Shown: positions 38,246 through 47,254 of the stretch, piece after piece
Numbering within the stretch: the first letter of the stretch is position 1
How the letters are laid out: every line of letters begins with the position of its first letter
NCBI GenBank assembly: GCA_965262055.1
Contig: CBDHEI010000002.1
Coordinates: 1,798,001-1,862,000, forward strand
Direction of reading: 5' to 3'
From: G958296245 sp965262055
GTDB lineage: Bacteria > Chloroflexota > Dehalococcoidia > Lucifugimonadales > G958296245
DNA length: 64,000 nucleotides
Translations under genes and position numbers: made by a program
The notes under the pieces: generated by a model
The model's database searches: none
The model's input: only the letters and a program-made list of their open reading frames with translations
What the model was told of the DNA's origin: nothing

Positions 38246-40474
38246 ATGACGACAGGCATCGTGTTGTCACAGATCGAGTACGACGTGGTAGGGAAGACAC
38301 CGATCCGCCACGACGGGTACGACAAGGTGACCGGCAAGGCGAGGTACGGGGCTGACATCAGCCTGCCCGGTCTGCTTCACGGCAATATACTTCGCAGCCC
38401 CCACGCGCACGCCAATGTGCTCTCTATCGACACCAGCCGGGCGGAGGCCCACCCCGACGTCAAGGCGGTCGTCACCGCCGGCGACCTCGCCTGCGCCGAC
38501 GGCTGGGACTTGGGCGACAGGCACTTGAGCAACAAGATCCTCGCCGCCGGCAAGGTCGTCTTCAAGGGCCACCCGGTCGCAGCCGTGGCCGCGACGACGC
38601 CGCACGGCGCCGAGGAGGCGCTCTCCCTCATAGACGTGGAGTACGAGGTGCTGCCCGCCCTCACGGACGCCGAGGAGGCGATGAAGCCAGGCGCGCCGCA
38701 GGTCCACCCAGAGTATGAGGGCAACGTCACATCGTTCGACCAGTCGAAGCTGGGCGATATCGACAGGGGCTTCGCCGAGGCCGACGTGGTGGTGGAGCGC
38801 GAGTTCCGCACCAAGACGGTGCACCAGGGCTACATCGAGCCTCACAGCGCCACGGCATGGTGGGCCGCCGAGGAGAACAAGATCACCCTCTGGTGCAGCT
38901 CCCAGGGCCACTTCCAGATCGGCGAGAGTACCGCCCAGGTGCTCGGGCTCGCCTCTTCGCAGGTCAAGGTCATCCCGATGGAGATCGGGGGCGGCTTCGG
39001 CGGCAAGACGACCATCTACCTGGAGCCTGTAGCCGCCCTGCTCTCCAAGAAGAGCGGCCAGCCCGTCAAGCTCACCATGACTAGGGCCGAGGTGCTCGAG
39101 GCCAGCGGCCCCACGTCGGGCTCCTACATGAAGGTGAAGATGGGCGCCACCAAGGACGGCAAGCTGACCGCAGGTCAGGCCAGCCTGATGTTCGAGGCCG
39201 GCGGGTACGCGGGCTCTCCTGTGGGCGCTGCGACGATATGCATGTTCACCCCTTACGACCTAGACAACCTGCTCATCGACGCCTACGACGTGATCACGAA
39301 CAAGCCCAAGACGACGGCGTACCGGGCCCCCGGCGCGCCCATCGGCTCTTTCGCGTCCGAGACGCTCGTCGACGAGATATGCGAGAAGATCGGCATGGAC
39401 CCGCTGGAGTTCCGGATAGCGAACGCCGCCAAAGAGGGGACGCGGCGGATCACCGGCCAGGTCAACCCGGTAATCGGGTGCATCGAGACCGCCGAGGCGG
39501 CCAGGGACCACGACCACTACACGACCCCCCTCGAAGGGCCCAACCAGGGACGCGGCGTCGCCTCCGGCTTCTGGGTCAATGGCGCCGGCCCCGCCTGCGC
39601 AACCGCCAACGTCAACTACGACGGCACGGTGAGCCTCACCATAGGCTCGGTGGACATCGGCGGCACCCGCCCGGCCGCGGCCCAGCAGTTCGCGGAGGTA
39701 CTCGGCATACGGGCCGAGGACGTGAGCCCGCAGGTCGGCGACACCGAGTCCATCGGCTACACCTCCATGACCGGCGGCAGCGGCGCCGCGTTCAAGACGG
39801 GCTGGGCATGCTACGAGGCCGGCCAGGACGTCAAGCGGCAGATGCTGGAGCGCGCGGCCCTCCTCTGGGAGACCACCGCCGACCAGGTCGAGCTGGAGCA
39901 CGGGGTCTTCCGGCACAGCTCGGACCCTGAGCTCAAGATGAGCTTCAAGGAGCTTGCGGGCATGCTGCCCGAGACGGGCGGCCCCATCGTGGGGCGCGCC
40001 AACCTCGACCCCGCGGGGGCCGGGAGCGCCTTCGCCACGGCGATAGTCGATGTGGAGGTGGACCCGGAGACGGGCAAGGTGGACGTCCTGCGTTGCACCA
40101 TCGCCCAGGACGCCGGAAAGGCCGTCCACCCCAGCTACGTTGAGGGACAGATGCAGGGCGGTGTTGCGCAAGGCATCGGCTGGGCGCTCAACGAGGAGTA
40201 CTTCATGAGCGGCGACGGGAAGATGCTCAACTCCAGCCTGCTCGACTACCGGATGCCCACCGCGCTCGACCTCCCGATGATCGACACGGTCATAGTGGAG
40301 GTGGCCAACCCTCATCACCCGTACGGCGTCAGGGGCGTGGCCGAGGTCCCGCTGGTTCCTCCGGTCGCGGCGACCGCGAACGCCGTCTACCACGCCACCG
40401 GCAAGCGCATGACCAACCTGCCCATCAACCCGGCCTCCATAGTTGAGGCTGTCAATGGGAGAAACGGCGCCTGA
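38246..40474 (+). CDS. Xanthine dehydrogenase-family molybdopterin-binding subunit
   Basis: A 742-residue large subunit of a molybdenum hydroxylase (CoxL/XdhA type). The ATG at 38246 follows GGAGGT at 38231-38236; residues open upstream overlap DUF336 and are not family-like. Domains are the N-terminal hammerhead domain (GKARYGADISLPGLLHG), then the cofactor part with GGGFGGKT, TAYRAPGAPIGSF, VDIGGTRPAAAQ and the active-site glutamate block GVRGVAEVPLVPP. The 2Fe-2S and FAD subunits normally encoded alongside are missing from this window, so substrate and electron path are open. Confidence 0.93.
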   Translation: MTTGIVLSQIEYDVVGKTPIRHDGYDKVTGKARYGADISLPGLLHGNILRSPHAHANVLSIDTSRAEAHPDVKAVVTAGDLACADGWDLGDRHLSNKILAAGKVVFKGHPVAAVAATTPHGAEEALSLIDVEYEVLPALTDAEEAMKPGAPQVHPEYEGNVTSFDQSKLGDIDRGFAEADVVVEREFRTKTVHQGYIEPHSATAWWAAEENKITLWCSSQGHFQIGESTAQVLGLASSQVKVIPMEIGGGFGGKTTIYLEPVAALLSKKSGQPVKLTMTRAEVLEASGPTSGSYMKVKMGATKDGKLTAGQASLMFEAGGYAGSPVGAATICMFTPYDLDNLLIDAYDVITNKPKTTAYRAPGAPIGSFASETLVDEICEKIGMDPLEFRIANAAKEGTRRITGQVNPVIGCIETAEAARDHDHYTTPLEGPNQGRGVASGFWVNGAGPACATANVNYDGTVSLTIGSVDIGGTRPAAAQQFAEVLGIRAEDVSPQVGDTESIGYTSMTGGSGAAFKTGWACYEAGQDVKRQMLERAALLWETTADQVELEHGVFRHSSDPELKMSFKELAGMLPETGGPIVGRANLDPAGAGSAFATAIVDVEVDPETGKVDVLRCTIAQDAGKAVHPSYVEGQMQGGVAQGIGWALNEEYFMSGDGKMLNSSLLDYRMPTALDLPMIDTVIVEVANPHHPYGVRGVAEVPLVPPVAATANAVYHATGKRMTNLPINPASIVEAVNGRNGA

Positions 40475-40501
40475 GGCCGCTGCCCCGAAATAGGATGAAG
40501 A

Positions 40502-40536
40502 ACGAGGGGGCGGCTCGCAAGACCGCCCACTCGTCG
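40502..40536 (+). terminator. Probable terminator hairpin
   Basis: ACGAGGGGGCGG pairs with CCGCCCACTCGT across an 8-10 base loop just after the molybdenum hydroxylase stop, with TCGTTT following. One mismatch near the stem middle. Confidence 0.5.
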
Positions 40537-40600
40537 TTTCGGAAGCTGCCGGCTCCCGGCTGGCTACTCCGCGTACTGGGCGAGGCGCCGCGGCACCGTG

Positions 40601-41749
40601 ATGGCTGATGAGATGGGCGGGATCGAGCTGGTCTCCACCGCGTCGCGCCTGGCCGAGGTCGTCGATGTCCTGTTGCAGGCCCCGCGAGTCGCCGTTGACC
40701 TCGAGTCGAACGGCTTCTTCAGGTATCACGAGTGCGTCTGTCTCGTGCAGCTCTCGGCGGGCGAGACCGCCTTCCTCGTAGATCCGCTGGCGATAGACGA
40801 CATGGGGCCGCTTGGGGTGCTTCTGGGGGACCGGTCTGTCGAGAAGGTCTTTCATGCCGCCGACTACGACATCCGCAGCTTGGACCGCGACTGGGGGTTC
40901 CGGGTGGTCGGCCTGTTCGACACCGGAATCGCCGCCGCCTTCGTCGGCTCGTCGCAGCTCGGCTTGCAGTCCGTGGTGCAGGAGCAGACGGGGGTGGCGC
41001 TGGCCAAGCCCCGGAAGCTCCAGCGGTCCGACTGGACGAGGCGTCCCCTGGAACCGGAGGCCTTGAGGTACGCAGCCGACGACGTTCTGCATCTCCAGCA
41101 GGTGCGCGAAGCGCTGTCTGCGAAATTGCAGGAACTGTCGCGGCTCGAGTGGGTGAAGGAGGAGTTCGCGCGGCTGGAGAGCGTGAGACATACTCCGGCG
41201 GACCGTGAGCGCGCCTACCTCTCGATTAAGGGCGGGCGTGGGCTCAACGGGAAAGACCTGGCCATCCTGCGCTCCCTGTTCAGGTTCCGTGAGCGGGAGG
41301 CCAGCCGCCGCGATCGTCCGCCCTTCAAGGTGATGCCGGATTCCGCGCTGATCGAGCTGGCGTCCGAGCCCGCGGCCGACCTCTCGAAGGTCAAGGGGCT
41401 GGGCCGTTTCGGCCGCCCTCCCGCCAACAAGGGCCTGAGAGACGTGATCGACGAGGGGCTCAAGTCCGCGCCTGTGACCCGGCCGAAGCGGGCGAGGACC
41501 GGCGAGGCACTGAGTCCGGCTGAGAGAAAGAAGGCCGAAGCCCGCCTCAAGAGTCTCAAGACGTGGCGCAAGGGACAGGGCTTAAAGCTGCTACTGGACC
41601 CGGCCCTGCTGTGGCCGGCCGTTAGCCTGGAGCGCCTTGCCCGGCGCCCTGACAGCCTCGACTCGGAGCTCGTCAGTGCCGAGGTACGAAGCTGGCAGCA
41701 GCGCGAGTTCCAGGCGTCACTGGGCGGAGTCCTCGCATCTCTGGGCTGA
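40601..41749 (+). CDS. rnd: Ribonuclease D
   Basis: A 3'-5' exoribonuclease for structured RNA maturation. The DEDDy exonuclease motifs are visible: VDLESNGFF, HAADYDIRSLDRD and the YxxxD block YAADDVLHL. They are followed by two HRDC-like helical regions (LSIKGGRGLNGKDLAILRSLFRFR onward). Length of about 382 residues is typical. An overlapping GTG three bases upstream (40598) is possible, and neither start has a strong ribosome-binding site. Confidence 0.92.
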   Translation: MADEMGGIELVSTASRLAEVVDVLLQAPRVAVDLESNGFFRYHECVCLVQLSAGETAFLVDPLAIDDMGPLGVLLGDRSVEKVFHAADYDIRSLDRDWGFRVVGLFDTGIAAAFVGSSQLGLQSVVQEQTGVALAKPRKLQRSDWTRRPLEPEALRYAADDVLHLQQVREALSAKLQELSRLEWVKEEFARLESVRHTPADRERAYLSIKGGRGLNGKDLAILRSLFRFREREASRRDRPPFKVMPDSALIELASEPAADLSKVKGLGRFGRPPANKGLRDVIDEGLKSAPVTRPKRARTGEALSPAERKKAEARLKSLKTWRKGQGLKLLLDPALLWPAVSLERLARRPDSLDSELVSAEVRSWQQREFQASLGGVLASLG

Positions 41750-41884
41750 GCCGCGCGGCCAGCCGGCCTCGTCTGGCTCTGAAGGGAAACATAGGTGGTT
41801 GTCGTCCCGTATCCCCCTTACAATACCGGCATGCGGAGGCTAGCCCCTTCGCCGTGAGTACAAGGTGTACATCGAGGTGACGAT

Positions 41885-43420
41885 GTGAGCGACCCCGACA
41901 AGACCGGCGCCGCTCCGAGTTCCTTGGGCAGGCTTGGAGTGGCAATCGGGTTGCTGGCGGGACTCAGGGGCCATGACTTCGCTGCCGCCCTGTCCTTCAT
42001 GTCTCGGGTCTTCCCGCACGACGGGTCGGCGACGCGGCTGGCCAAGTTCACACGCTGGGTACTGGACCAGATGCTCCGCGCCATACCCGATGCCCTGACG
42101 ACGGCCACCTTCGCGAGCCGGGTTTCGAGAACGTCGATCTGGCTGTCGAGCGACAACCCGGTGGCCAACGTCCCTTGGTCCCACACCCCCGGAGCCGAAC
42201 TCCCCCGTGAGGCCGAGGTCGTGGTAGTCGGGGCGGGCTTCACGGGAGCCGCGTGCGCCTACCACTGGTCGAAGCAGACCGGCGCCGGCCGCATGATCGT
42301 ACTGGAGATGAACGAGGCGTCGTCGGGCGCCAGCGGACGTAACGAGGGGCTGGTCGTGATGGGCCGCTTCTACGCCATGGTGAAAGGTACGGTTGAGCAG
42401 AGCCTGGGGCGCGTGCGCAGGGACCTCTCAGCAGAGCAGCAGGCAAGGCTGGCGGCGAAGTTCGCGGCTGCATACTCGAAGAGCGCCTACAAGAACGCTG
42501 ATCTCATAGAGCAGACGATCCGAGAAGAGGGCTTCGACTGCGACTACGCCCGTGCCGGTTGGATCCAGGGGGGCGGCGACGCCGCAGCCCTGGCGGAGGA
42601 CGTGCGTCTCGGACGGGAAGCCGGCTTCGATGACTACACGACCATGTCCCCGCTGGATGCCGAGGAGCTGGGCGGTATCAGGCTAAGCGGCGACGCCGGC
42701 TTTTCCCAGCAGACCGCCTCGTGGCACCCCGCGCGCTGGGTCTGGTGCCTGCTGAGCGCGGCCCTCACGAAGGACAACGTCGATCTCTATACGCATACCA
42801 AGGTATTGGGCGTCAAGGACATGGGCGAGTACCACGCGGTGCTCACCGACCGGGGCACAGTCAAGGCGCGGCACGTGATCAACGCCACTGAGTCATACAC
42901 CGCCATGCTCCACCCCGAGCTGCGGGGGGTACTGAAGCCCCTCCAGACGCAGGCGGCGTTCGCGGAGGGCGGCCCGGATGCCATGAAGCCGGAGGTAGGG
43001 CTGTCCGCCGGAGTCGCCTTCTTCGGCCGTGTGGAAGACGGCGTGCTCTTCGGCTCGGACGGCACCTTCATTCCTTACAACCAGGCCGGTCGCAACAGGC
43101 CGTCCAGGTTCATCACCAAGTTTCTATTCGGCGAATTGCACCGCTACTTTGGTCAGAGCGAGATGAGGGTGACGCGGGAATGGAGCTGCACCGCCGGCTT
43201 CACGGACGACGAGTTCCCGGTGGTAGGGGTGATCGACGGCAAGCGCCAATACATCATTGGCGGGATGTGCGGCTCCGGCTCCGCCGTCCACTTCAACGGC
43301 GCCAGGCACGTCGTGCAGCAGATACTCGGGTTGGACGGCCCAGATGACTACCCCGCGGAGTTCTTCGCTCCTTCCCGCGTCATGGACCCCGACAACCACC
43401 CCTGGCCGTCCCCAGACTAA
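41885..43420 (+). CDS. FAD-dependent oxidoreductase (DAO family) with N-terminal extension
   Basis: A 511-residue protein starting at GTG 41885 behind GAGGTGA. The dinucleotide-binding motif EVVVVGAGFTGAACAYHWSK begins near residue 111, so about 108 residues precede the usual start of the fold. This extension is mildly hydrophobic and of unknown role. SGRNEGLVVMG and the late GMCGSGSAVHFNGA block fit D-amino-acid/glycine-oxidase-like flavoproteins. It precedes a Gfo/Idh oxidoreductase by 80 bp. Substrate unknown. Confidence 0.88.
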   Translation: MSDPDKTGAAPSSLGRLGVAIGLLAGLRGHDFAAALSFMSRVFPHDGSATRLAKFTRWVLDQMLRAIPDALTTATFASRVSRTSIWLSSDNPVANVPWSHTPGAELPREAEVVVVGAGFTGAACAYHWSKQTGAGRMIVLEMNEASSGASGRNEGLVVMGRFYAMVKGTVEQSLGRVRRDLSAEQQARLAAKFAAAYSKSAYKNADLIEQTIREEGFDCDYARAGWIQGGGDAAALAEDVRLGREAGFDDYTTMSPLDAEELGGIRLSGDAGFSQQTASWHPARWVWCLLSAALTKDNVDLYTHTKVLGVKDMGEYHAVLTDRGTVKARHVINATESYTAMLHPELRGVLKPLQTQAAFAEGGPDAMKPEVGLSAGVAFFGRVEDGVLFGSDGTFIPYNQAGRNRPSRFITKFLFGELHRYFGQSEMRVTREWSCTAGFTDDEFPVVGVIDGKRQYIIGGMCGSGSAVHFNGARHVVQQILGLDGPDDYPAEFFAPSRVMDPDNHPWPSPD

Positions 43421-43501
43421 CGAGCACAGCGCCTTGATGCCCGCCGCCTACGACCTTAACATTCAGACGTCAGCAAGCAGTAAACACCCTGGAGGTTCCC
43501 G

Positions 43502-44611
43502 ATGGCTAAGTACCGCGCAGGCGTGATTGGGCTCGGATGGATGGGCATGATGTACGACCTGGCGCACCGCCCGGGTCCGGCCGCGGCCCAACCAAGGTTC
43601 GACCTGGGGTCTGTGGACAGGCCCACGCCCGAACTCGACGTTCACCGCACCTTCCACATTCACGACCACCCTGGGGAGGAATCCCTGGTAGCCAGCTACG
43701 CGGAAGCCTTTGCAGACCGACCGGACGTAGAGCTGGTGGCCGCGGCGGAGCGAGACGAGAAGCGGCTCGCCGTCTTTGCGGAGCGTTACGGGGCCACCGG
43801 CCTGTACACTGACGCCGCCGAGATGCTGCGCGAGGCCAGGCTGGACCTCGTGGCCATCGCCATCAACATACCGGGGCGCGCGGAGCTCACCGCCCTCGCG
43901 GTCGAACATGGCGTCAAGGGGATAGTCACCGAGAAGCCGATGGTGAACAGTCTGCAGGATGCCGACCTGATGGTCGACTCGTGTGCCGCCGCCGGCGTGC
44001 CGCTGATGTGCGGCGCCATTACGACCAGCCACCCCTCCTTCGCAGCCGCCAAGAAGCTCATCAGAGACGGAGCTATCGGCGATCTGCTGTCTATCGAGGC
44101 CACCTCGGGGTCGCAGCACCAGAACTGGAGCTACTTCATGGACAGCGGCCCGGCTTGGGTGGTGGGAACGGGAGACTCCTCGCGCCGCGAGACTGGCAGC
44201 GACGAGTTCACCGGGCAGGGGTTCGCCGTCGGTCATGACGGGCTGGTGGTCCACTTCCGCAAGGGCGCTCCCATGGTGCGGCTCACGGGGTCCGCGGGAG
44301 AGATGGCGCATTCGCAGCTCCAGCCCTGGCGCCTGTGGCAGGACGTCGAGGCGAACGGCAGGCGCGGGCGGGTCGAGATGCCGTGGCCGGGTCCGCAGAT
44401 CGTCTCCGCTCAAGGGGCGGTCTACGGCATCAACGACGTGATCGACTGCATAGAGGGCAGGCTGGACGAGCCCAAGAACTCCGGGCGGCGGGTTGCCACC
44501 GCGCTGGAGGTGGAGATAGCGTTGAAGCAGTCCTCGGCCCGCGGCGGGGCCAGGGTGGACCTGCCGTTGGAGGACCGGTCCCTGCGCCTGAACTACGACT
44601 GGTTCCGGTAG
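43502..44611 (+). CDS. Gfo/Idh/MocA-family oxidoreductase
   Basis: A 369-residue NAD(P)-dependent sugar or inositol dehydrogenase-like protein. The ATG at 43502 follows GGAGG. The Rossmann fold opens with AGVIGLGWMGMMYDLA, and the substrate-domain lysine motif reads VTEKPMVNS. Residues about 30-60 carry an insertion containing HRTFHIHDHPGEE before the second strand. The next gene starts 23 bp downstream, so they may form one transcript. Confidence 0.9.
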   Translation: MAKYRAGVIGLGWMGMMYDLAHRPGPAAAQPRFDLGSVDRPTPELDVHRTFHIHDHPGEESLVASYAEAFADRPDVELVAAAERDEKRLAVFAERYGATGLYTDAAEMLREARLDLVAIAINIPGRAELTALAVEHGVKGIVTEKPMVNSLQDADLMVDSCAAAGVPLMCGAITTSHPSFAAAKKLIRDGAIGDLLSIEATSGSQHQNWSYFMDSGPAWVVGTGDSSRRETGSDEFTGQGFAVGHDGLVVHFRKGAPMVRLTGSAGEMAHSQLQPWRLWQDVEANGRRGRVEMPWPGPQIVSAQGAVYGINDVIDCIEGRLDEPKNSGRRVATALEVEIALKQSSARGGARVDLPLEDRSLRLNYDWFR

Positions 44612-44634
44612 CAGGCGTCGGCGGGAGGGCCGAG

Positions 44635-45774
44635 TTGGCTATCTCCCTGTCGCCGCTCCAGGCCCGGAAACTGCGCCTGCGGGCGCAGCACCTCCCCGCC
44701 AGGTCGGAGTCAGGCGTGGACGAGGTCGTGCTAGGCCTATGCGGCGTGCAGGTGCAGGACGCTCAGGCGGCCGCGTTGGCAGTGCGCGCACGGGCGGGCG
44801 GGACCGCCGCTGACGTCGAACGGGCGCGCGTGGAGCGGCGCTCCATAGTGCGGACCTGGGCCATGCGCGGCACGATTCACCTCATGGCGGCAGAAGATGT
44901 CAGGCAGCTGCTGCCCCTCGTGGGCCCGCCAGCCATCCGGGCGACCCGACGCCGGTACGCCGAGTTGGGGCTGGACGAGGAGGTCTGCTCCAGGGCCGTA
45001 TCGGCGGTGGGCCGGGCGCTGGAGGATCATGGGCCGATGACCCGCGCAGGCGTTTCAAGCTACCTGTCCAAGGTGGGGCTACCGGCTCAGGGGCAGGCCC
45101 CATGCCATATTCTTAGGCGGGCAGCATTGGAGGGAGTGATATGCTTCGGCCCCAACATGGACGGCACACCGTCGTACTCTCTGGTGGATGCCTTGGTATC
45201 CGCGTCGCAGGATGGGGCTGACGGCCTGCTGCAGGGTTTCGCCATCCGGTATCTTCGGGCCTACGGACCGGCTGACCAGGCGGACTTCGCGGCATGGTCG
45301 GGGCTTACGATGAAGCAGGCGCGGGCTGCATTCGAGATGGCGGCAGACGATATGGACGAGGTCGACGTGTCCGGCTCTCGATGGTGGATGCCAAGGGGCC
45401 GGGCGGAATGGCTGGAAGAGCAGCCTGGAGACGAGCCGGTCGTGCGCCTGTTGCCGGCTTTTGACCCTTACTTGCTCGGGTACCGGAGCCGCGACCTCGG
45501 CGTGAGCGGCGAGCTTGCGCGGCGTATCCATCCCGGCGGCGGCGTGATACGTCCCGCCCTGCTGGTCGACGGGCGCGCTGCGGGGACCTGGTCGCTCCGG
45601 CGCGCCAAGGGTGGCGCCTCCATAGTCGTCAACCCGTTTGAGGCCCTGTCGGGGCTGACAGAGGAGGGCATCGATAGAGAGGCCGCGGACATCGGCAGGT
45701 TCCTGGGTATGGAAGCGGATGTGAAGATAGAAGGCGGCAACTCGATTCCAGGGGGCATCGGAGGACGCCATTGA
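44635..45774 (+). CDS. Winged-helix DNA-binding protein, AlkZ/YcaQ-like (HTH_42)
   Basis: A 379-residue protein of the HTH_42 superfamily that includes DNA glycosylases AlkZ and YcaQ. The N-terminal LCGVQVQDAQAAAL contains a QVQ triplet matching the catalytic QxQ of AlkZ. Later blocks TWAMRGTIHLM, LLPAFDPYLLGYRSRD and VVNPFEAL are family-like. I chose the TTG at 44635 because GGAGG lies 6 bp before it; the frame further upstream only shadows the Gfo/Idh gene. The stop overlaps the next start. A role in crosslink or alkyl-base repair is inferred. Confidence 0.85.
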   Translation: MAISLSPLQARKLRLRAQHLPARSESGVDEVVLGLCGVQVQDAQAAALAVRARAGGTAADVERARVERRSIVRTWAMRGTIHLMAAEDVRQLLPLVGPPAIRATRRRYAELGLDEEVCSRAVSAVGRALEDHGPMTRAGVSSYLSKVGLPAQGQAPCHILRRAALEGVICFGPNMDGTPSYSLVDALVSASQDGADGLLQGFAIRYLRAYGPADQADFAAWSGLTMKQARAAFEMAADDMDEVDVSGSRWWMPRGRAEWLEEQPGDEPVVRLLPAFDPYLLGYRSRDLGVSGELARRIHPGGGVIRPALLVDGRAAGTWSLRRAKGGASIVVNPFEALSGLTEEGIDREAADIGRFLGMEADVKIEGGNSIPGGIGGRH

Positions 45775-46133
45775 GGTTGTTTCCGTACGGCATAGCGAAG
45801 GGCCAAATCGGGCAGACGCTCGCGGCCTTCTCCGGATACTTCCTGGGCTCGGCCCTTACCAGCATCGTCGCGGGCTCCGAATGGCTGCCTGTGGCCATTC
45901 GGGTGGCCGCCTCCATTCTGCTCTTCGCCCTGTCTCAGTACCTGCGCATCGAGCGCCTGTGGCCCAGCGTAGTCAGCGGGTTCGGGTTCGCCCTCGTGGT
46001 CGCCGGAGTCATAGGCTTGTTCCGCGACCTGCGGGTGGCGGTGGCGATGGTCGAGATCGCAGTCGGAACGGCGTTGTTCCTGGGGTCCATGGCCGTGTTG
46101 GCTTTCCGCGGGGAGGAGGAGTCTCCGAAGTGA
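45771..46133 (+). CDS. Small four-helix membrane protein of unknown function
   Basis: A 120-residue protein with four predicted membrane helices (for example SGYFLGSALTSIVAG, VAASILLFALSQYL, GFGFALVVAGVIGLF and IAVGTALFLGSMAVLAF). The TTG start at 45771 overlaps the TGA of the AlkZ-like gene, with GGAGGA upstream. The end overlaps the next gene by 4 bp (GTGA). No family recognised. Coupling on both sides suggests a shared function. Confidence 0.7.
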   Translation: MRLFPYGIAKGQIGQTLAAFSGYFLGSALTSIVAGSEWLPVAIRVAASILLFALSQYLRIERLWPSVVSGFGFALVVAGVIGLFRDLRVAVAMVEIAVGTALFLGSMAVLAFRGEEESPK

Positions 46134-46693
46134 GACGGCTCTGCCTGGTGCACTGGGACATTGCGGAGGCCGAGAAGAAGGCCCCGGGCCTGAAAGACCT
46201 TGGATACGAGGTTGAGTGCGCGGCTCCGAGAGGATACCCCGGCCTGAGGCCGCTGCGGGACTCGCCCCCGGACGTGCCGGCGGTCCCTCCGTCGCCGATG
46301 GAAGGGTACTCGGGAACGCCACTGCCCCGAAAGCTTGGCTTGAAGCCGGCATCGACTGTCGCGCTGCTGGGCGCTCCGGACGGGTTCGAGGCGACCCTTG
46401 GCGAACTGCCTGACGGGCTCGTGTTTACGCGCGGAGCGGGTGGTTCCTGCGACGTGGTGCTGTGGTTTGTGAGGTCGCGGGCGGAGCTGGAAGGGGAGAT
46501 GGGCCGGATTGGGGCAGGCCTGGGAGGCGGGCGGCTTTGGATCATCTGGCCCAAGAAGGCGTCGGGGGTGGTCACCGACGTTACCCAACAGCTTGTGCGG
46601 GAGGTTGGGCTTGGCGCTGGCATGGTCGACTACAAGGTGTGCTCGGTCGACGCGACGTGGTCGGGGCTGCTGTTCGCCCGGCGCAAAGCGTAG
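46130..46693 (+). CDS. DUF3052 protein with a truncated receiver-like N-terminus
   Basis: A 187-residue protein. The GTG at 46130 overlaps the previous stop and follows GGAGGAGG. The first 50 residues (RLCLVHWDIAEAEKKAPGLKDLGYEVE...SPPDVPAV) look like the first strands of a response-regulator receiver domain, but they lack the phospho-Asp half. A clear DUF3052 domain follows (GYSGTPLPRKLGLKP, LLGAPDGF, WIIWPKKASG, VDYKVCSVDATWSGLLF). DUF3052 has no established biochemical function. Confidence 0.8.
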   Translation: MRRLCLVHWDIAEAEKKAPGLKDLGYEVECAAPRGYPGLRPLRDSPPDVPAVPPSPMEGYSGTPLPRKLGLKPASTVALLGAPDGFEATLGELPDGLVFTRGAGGSCDVVLWFVRSRAELEGEMGRIGAGLGGGRLWIIWPKKASGVVTDVTQQLVREVGLGAGMVDYKVCSVDATWSGLLFARRKA

Positions 46694-46700
46694 GGCGAGA

Positions 46701-47153
46701 CTAGCGGGGCCTGGCCCGGCTCGCCTCGTAGAGTTCTATGAAGCTGTCCACGCTCGTGAGGGCGACGGCCTCCGCGATCAGGTCGAGGGGGAGGTCGTCT
46801 AGCTTCTTGAAGCGGACGCATGCCTTACCCATATCGAGTCTCTTGCCGCTGGCCCTGTAGCGCTCGGTGAACCACCGCTCCGTCTCAACGTCGCTGTAGA
46901 TGTTCATCAGGTAGACGGAGACGTAGTTCTTCTGGGACGCCAGCGCGGCGTAGCTCAGCGCTTGGCCGTTGTAGGTCTTGGGGTACCTCTCCAGTGGGAC
47001 GACGTAGCTGATCATGCCGAACTGCATGGCCTCTTTGTAGCCGCCCGGGAGGTTGTCTAGGATGACCGTCCTCACTGCCTCTACGGTCTGGCGCCGTTCG
47101 GCGGGCAGCTCCCTGAGGTACTCTTCTACCGTTGCGGCTTTGCTGTATGCCAT
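46701..47153 (-). CDS. DUF1801 (YdhG-like) domain protein
   Basis: A 150-residue protein of the DUF1801/YdhG family. Signs are VEEYLRELPAERRQTVEAVRTVI, GYKEAMQFGMISYVVPLERYP and ASQKNYVSVYLMN, with KKLDDLPLDLIAEAV near the end. The fold is related to frataxin-like proteins; the function is uncertain. It converges with the DUF3052 gene with a 7-bp gap. Confidence 0.88.
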   Translation of the reverse strand: MAYSKAATVEEYLRELPAERRQTVEAVRTVILDNLPGGYKEAMQFGMISYVVPLERYPKTYNGQALSYAALASQKNYVSVYLMNIYSDVETERWFTERYRASGKRLDMGKACVRFKKLDDLPLDLIAEAVALTSVDSFIELYEASRARPR

Positions 47154-47254
47154 CGCGTATCTCCCACCAGACGTGCTCGACGGGCCTCGGCTCTGCCCGC
47201 AGGCTCAAGGCGGCCGGAGGCCCGTCCCAATGATACACACGCTTTCGTCGTTAT

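Noticed and set aside
39260..41191. 643-codon minus-strand open frame
   Set aside because: Antisense to the molybdenum hydroxylase and RNase D genes, no start signal or motif; shadow frame.
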